Of a DNA stretch of 10,377 nt, positions 7,782-10,377 are shown one piece after another. Under the pieces are notes generated by a model. The model ran no database searches and was not told the origin of the DNA. It was given only the letters and a program-made list of their open reading frames with translations. Origin of the DNA: Euperipatoides rowelli (taxonomy: Eukaryota > Onychophora > Udeonychophora > Euonychophora > Peripatopsidae). The stretch lies in the NCBI GenBank assembly GCA_003024985.2, contig PXIH01S0006157.1; one strand, 5' to 3'. How positions within the stretch are numbered: position 1 is the stretch's first letter; each line of letters opens with the position of its first letter. Position numbers and translations under genes: made by a program.

Positions 7782-8096
7782 GTTGCCCAGCTAGCATATT
7801 TATTTGAAGTTTTATATTCCTTGATTTTGTAATGTAGACAACTCCTTTTCAATCACCCATAAAAGGGTGGATGGTAGCACCCATTACTTGCACAATTTTG
7901 GCATGACATTTTCTTTTAGATATAATTGTGCAGTATATCCTTTTATTCATTTTAAATATGGGAAGAAAAGCTCTTCAAATTTTTGTAATGAATCCTTAAG
8001 TTCTACAACAATAGATCTAACGGTATTTAATGGTATACTAGTTGTAAATAATATATTTGTTGTTGATTCCAAGATTTTAAACCAAGCATACTCCAA
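7782..8096 (-). pseudogene. Gypsy protease-RT connection, decayed
   Basis: The minus strand reads LEYAWFKILESTTNILF near 8046-8096, equivalent to the conserved tryptophan-containing segment at the protease-RT junction of this gypsy lineage. It continues through ELKDSLQKFEELFF (about 7985-8030) and KGYTAQLYLKENVMPKLCK (7888-7945), the latter being the conserved stretch before the RT fingers. IEKELSTLQNQGI (about 7822-7860) and, after a frameshift, YASWAT follow, leading straight into the RT core. At least three in-frame stops are present. The 91-codon plus-strand ORF across 7867-8142 is a shadow of this region. Confidence 0.8.
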
Positions 8097-8490
8097 TAAT
8101 CTGAATTGTCCCTTTTTAGAATTATTGACTCTAATCCATTAGACTTGTAGTTATTAAATTGAACACTCACTTAGCAAAACCCTAATGGCTTGATTAAGTG
8201 GTCAAATCCCATTAGTAATATGTTAGTAGGGTTATGTTTTTTATGGGCTAAAATTTTCTAAATATTTGGTTGGGCATAATATATTTTGTGCCCCATATCT
8301 TGTTCAAATGTCATTTTTATTTTTTAAATAAATTTATTGAATAAACTATATATTTATTAGATTATTTACAAATCTTGGTTATTCAACTACAAACTTGAGC
8401 CCTTCATCCAGGTATTCATGTTAAATTCCATTGTTTAGATCTTTCTGAGAGGCCAAAGTACTTTGAAAATTTGTCCCCTCGTGGGATTTC
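8097..8490 (-). pseudogene. Poorly preserved gypsy protease C-terminal region
   Basis: By position this should encode the second half of the protease domain and the following linker. Only weak traces are readable, for example KKGQFRLL just before the preserved LEYAWFKIL segment. Stops occur in all minus-strand frames. I infer its identity mainly from the flanking preserved parts and from its length, which fits the expected spacing. Confidence 0.4.
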
Positions 8491-8690
8491 ATCCACTAAT
8501 CGGTATATATGCTTTTATGACCACACTCATTGCTTCACAACCATGGAGCTGGGATATGTAATATTTTTGTTATCCTCTTTAAGTTGTATTAAAATTGACT
8601 GTACATTTTTTTCTAATTTATTAAATACAATAAGCATGTTTATTAAATAGTCCATGTTTTCTTTATTTTGTTCTTTCACAGAGGTTAAAC
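8491..8690 (-). pseudogene. Gypsy protease N-terminal region, active site lost
   Basis: On the minus strand NMDYLINMLIVFNKLEKN is followed by IQLKEDNKNI and SSMVV, and after a one-base frame change by AMSVVIKAY. The arrangement fits a retropepsin start, in which a beta-strand leads to a D-T/S-G active-site triad and a serine/valine/isoleucine-rich strand. At the triad position the codons read Lys, Cys and Glu instead, across a frameshift, so the catalytic Asp is gone. A functional retropepsin acts as a dimer to process Gag-Pol. The identification rests on spacing and a few hydrophobic positions. Confidence 0.5.
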
Positions 8691-8693
8691 GAG

Positions 8694-8843
8694 GTGCTCT
8701 TGTTGATTTTTTAAAAAGTTTTTCTCTGCATGCCTGAAAATTGATTTAATATGTCCTCTTTTATTACAGAACATAACATGTAGCGTTTTTAAATTTTCGT
8801 ATTTTTGTTCATGTTTGACACCACAATACCTACACACAGTAGC
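8694..8843 (-). pseudogene. Gag nucleocapsid with degenerate double zinc knuckle
   Basis: The minus strand reads TVCRYCGVKHEQKYENLKTL and then HVMFCNKRGHIKSIFR. In functional nucleocapsids of this lineage two CCHC knuckles lie close together. Here the first knuckle keeps C-x2-C-x3-H but has Glu where the last Cys should be. The second keeps its inner Cys and the GH pair but has Val for the first Cys and Phe for the last. Three of eight zinc ligands are therefore lost, while the spacing is unchanged. The frame closes at a stop codon near 8694. The domain would bind element RNA for packaging. Confidence 0.75.
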
Positions 8844-8939
8844 ATTAATAAAAGTTGCTTGTTTGCTTATTTTTTTAAATGTTAAAGTTTCACCAATTAC
8901 AATGTCTTTCTTCTTTTTTATTCTTTGTAATTGTTAATC

Positions 8940-9413
8940 CTTTATTTGATATTACAGCTGCTGCAGCTAACTGAACTAGATTTTCAAATTCTGCTTCATC
9001 TTTTTCAGCATTAGTCTTTTTTATATTGTTGGATCGTTTAAACACTCATAAGAGAAAAAAAATTGTTTCTAATTTACTGTTTATACTTAACTTATGAAAA
9101 TGGGCTGCAAATTACCGATTCCTACTCATTTTGAATTCTTTTGTGTAATACAAATATTTGCACAGTAGCCAATGGCTTTGGTGCCAGTCTAGAATGTTCA
9201 AAATGTTTTCCAGCAGTTTATCTACTGGATTCACTGGAGCCACAATATCACATAACTAATGAAAGGTATATTGTCAACCATTGGTTAACACAGTGACTAA
9301 TTTAAGTTCATCTTCGACTTTGTTAATGATTAGATATAATTTAAGCTGCTATGCATATAAAGACCAATATTGATGAATCAAATTTTACTATTTTATAGCA
9401 ACAAATCTGACAT
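8940..9413 (-). pseudogene. Gypsy gag capsid region, decayed
   Basis: From a candidate start at 9413 the minus strand reads, with frame changes, YWSLYA, a stop, QLKLYLIINKVEDELKLVTVLT (about 9295-9372), SYVIVAPVNPVDKLLENILN (about 9203-9265), KYLYYTKEFKMSRN (about 9120-9160) and finally NNIKKTNAEKDEAEFENLVQ followed by LAAAV (about 8954-9030). The order matches the Gag capsid of K02A2.6-like gypsy elements: a W..Y..(Q)L..Y start, a D(E)-K-V-VLLT segment, an AP-P-D linker, and a helix-rich C-terminus ending in A-x-A. Capsid subunits assemble the virus-like particle. Stop codons at the QLK, FAAH and VFK segments show decay. Confidence 0.75.
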
Positions 9414-9887
9414 TGAACAGCGTAGCTATGCATAGGATTATATCAATGAGTGCAAGAAAGTTAAAAATTATTTTAATATTACTACAGACCTTTTACAAAA
9501 GACTTTTTTTCCCAACTTACATAAAAAAATGTTAAAATTAAATAGTTAAATCTCTTTCTTTGAAGTATCAACAAATATTGCAGATAAATATAAAGTTTAT
9601 TTAAAAAATATATAAATATATAGAAATTAATATTGGCCAATTTGTGCGGACCAGAAATTTTTTTGGGTTTTTAAGTCGTAATTCATTTTGTGTTGCATGT
9701 GTGTGTGTGAGAGAGAGAAAAACAACTTTATATTTGTTTTGTAAATTTAAAAAAATGTGTGTTTTAAAATTTAACAACATTAAGACTATTTTAAATAAAA
9801 GTATTTAACACGGTTAATATGGTGATTTTTGAGAGGCGATTTTTGAGAGGCGTGGATGCAGAACATATATGATTAATTTATCTTATG
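9414..9887. other. AT-rich leader/spacer, possible lost LTR region
   Basis: A 5' LTR and leader of the gypsy element would be expected here on the minus strand. I see no convincing TG...CA-bounded repeat or tRNA-type primer site, and no second copy to compare with. A GT/GA dinucleotide run lies at about 9697-9720. Confidence 0.4.
9824..9851. repeat. 14-bp perfect tandem repeat
   Basis: GATTTTTGAGAGGC occurs at 9824-9837 and again at 9838-9851. Confidence 0.9.
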
Positions 9888-9899
9888 TTTTTTTTTTTT
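9888..9899. repeat. T12 run at the left edge of a composition change
   Basis: Twelve T on the plus strand, followed by AG. Read on the minus strand it is a short poly-A directly after the stop codon of the 87-codon ORF. Read on the plus strand it is a polypyrimidine tract ending in AG. Either a retroposed 3' end or a splice acceptor would look like this. Confidence 0.9.
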
Positions 9900-10161
9900 A
9901 GTTTTGCTCTGGTAATGTGGGTATTCTGCTCTTAGCCGTCATCTGACAGATCAAATGAGGCTTGCAATCCTTGGAATCCGAGTAAATGTAGTGTTTAATA
10001 GACCCACTGATGTTATCCTGTCTGACAACTATTTCAAGATAATTCAGGATGGCCTGGGTCTTTGTATTATAAATTAGGAAGGTGAGTATTATGAAGTTTG
10101 GCAAGCTTAAGTTTGCCTCCCATAACAATCTATGAATGTCTATGCCTTTGTTCATGGCCAT
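9898..10161 (-). other. Unrecognised 87-codon ORF in less AT-rich island
   Basis: The minus-strand ORF opens at 10161 (a second Met lies two codons later) and remains open upstream to a stop near 10192, so it could also be the end of a longer exon or relic. The translation begins MAMNKGIDIHRLLWEANLSL, has a hydrophobic stretch LPNFIILTFLIYN, and ends with a polar C-terminus containing DSKDCKPHLICQ and a final LPEQN. I recognise no family. The base composition is noticeably more balanced than in the flanking DNA, which favours a coding or mobile-element origin. The stop is followed within one base by an A12 run on the minus strand, which suggests retroposition. Chance remains possible. Confidence 0.25.
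9902..10081 (+). other. Possible 180-nt non-coding exon (splice-like borders)
   Basis: On the plus strand this interval is preceded by T12-AG at 9888-9901 and followed by GTGAGT, giving GGAAG/GTGAGT at the right border. All three plus-strand frames contain early stops, so it cannot be an internal coding exon. It could be a non-coding or UTR exon. It overlaps the minus-strand ORF, so both are unlikely to be real. Confidence 0.2.
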
Positions 10162-10359
10162 GACCAGCCAGTTGACAATTTTGTTGTACCTTTAATTGGT
10201 TAACTGGATATTGGTCTGGTGATGTTAGGATCAGATAGCTTGAAATTCGCCAGTCAGTCAGTCTTCTGATGAAGGTAAGAGGTCACTGAATTTGTTGTCT
10301 CACTGGGATTACTGCAGAATGACAGGAGATGTCAAGCATCTGGTTTTAAAAGTGGGTTT
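10162..10359. other. Rest of the less AT-rich island
   Basis: No ORF worth calling. A second good donor-like string, GATGAAG/GTAAGA, stands at 10267-10279 on the plus strand. Short CAGT repeats (CCAGTCAGTCAGTC) precede it at 10250-10263. Confidence 0.4.
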
Positions 10360-10377
10360 ACTATATATATATATATA
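10360..10377. repeat. (TA)n microsatellite cut by the window edge
   Basis: Alternating TA fills the last bases of the window, so its full length is unknown. Confidence 0.85.

Larger units (their letters stand above)
7442..9413 (-). mobile_element. Ty3/gypsy (K02A2.6-like) gag-pol remnant
   Basis: About 2 kb on the minus strand shows the standard gypsy order: gag capsid, double zinc knuckle, protease and reverse transcriptase, each at the expected relative position. Reading it requires several frameshifts and passes many stop codons, so the element is dead. The likely gag start is the ATG at 9413 (minus), where MSDLLL precedes the capsid similarity. The 3' end is abrupt: RT similarity stops at about 7470, before the YxDD catalytic box, and no RNase H, integrase or 3' LTR follows. 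I could not identify a 5' LTR or primer binding site between 9414 and the right edge. The parts are listed separately. Confidence 0.85.

Noticed and set aside
7867-8142. 91-codon plus-strand ORF
   Set aside because: Antisense shadow of the gypsy protease-RT connection.
9414-9887. 5' LTR and primer binding site of the gypsy element
   Set aside because: No TG...CA-bounded segment or tRNA-complementary site could be recognised, and there is no second LTR to compare with.

Overview
This window looks like intergenic or intronic DNA from an AT-rich, repeat-laden animal genome. Nothing in it reads as an intact host gene. The evidence for an animal is the set of decayed animal-type retroelements (CR1/Jockey-like LINE reverse transcriptase pieces, a K02A2.6-like Ty3/gypsy gag-pol remnant), a long GATA/GAGA/GACA simple-sequence tract, LINE tails made of TAA units, and a very low GC content judged by eye. 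An invertebrate (arthropod or mollusc) seems most likely from the retroelement types, but the species cannot be named. There is no bacterial gene organisation, tRNA, rRNA or CRISPR array.

Layout from left to right. Bases 1-1500 are AT-rich spacer with short direct repeats. Bases 1505-2580 hold the 3' part of a minus-strand LINE: the C-terminal third of its reverse transcriptase ORF, broken by stops and frameshifts, then a short 3' UTR. This relic contains a fresh 164-bp tandem duplication. Bases 2663-2762 form a 45-bp-stem foldback. Bases 2985-3648 are bounded by an inverted 15-bp motif next to homopolymer runs, probably the ends of a non-autonomous element. Bases 3660-4411 lead to a plus-strand LINE-like 3' end with an AATAAA and (TAA)8.

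Bases 4870-5545 are a degenerate GATA/GAGA/GACA microsatellite. Bases 5546-7140 are AT-rich spacer with a 42-nt palindrome and a weak exon candidate near 6187-6399. A small LINE reverse transcriptase scrap lies at 7140-7290 (minus).

Bases 7442-9413 are the best-defined feature: a minus-strand Ty3/gypsy remnant. It reads gag capsid, double zinc knuckle, protease and the N-terminal half of reverse transcriptase, and is cut off just before the YxDD box. RNase H, integrase and recognisable LTRs are absent. Inside it, a 19-bp perfect inverted repeat suggests a local template-switch mutation. Bases 9888-10290 are less AT-rich, start at a 12-base T run, and carry two textbook splice-donor strings plus an unrecognised 87-codon minus-strand ORF.

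The elements do not form a pathway. The window is a stack of dead mobile elements with a few recent rearrangements. No new system could be supported. The most informative items are the recent duplication, the palindrome inside the gypsy RT, the foldback element, and the right-end island of different composition.
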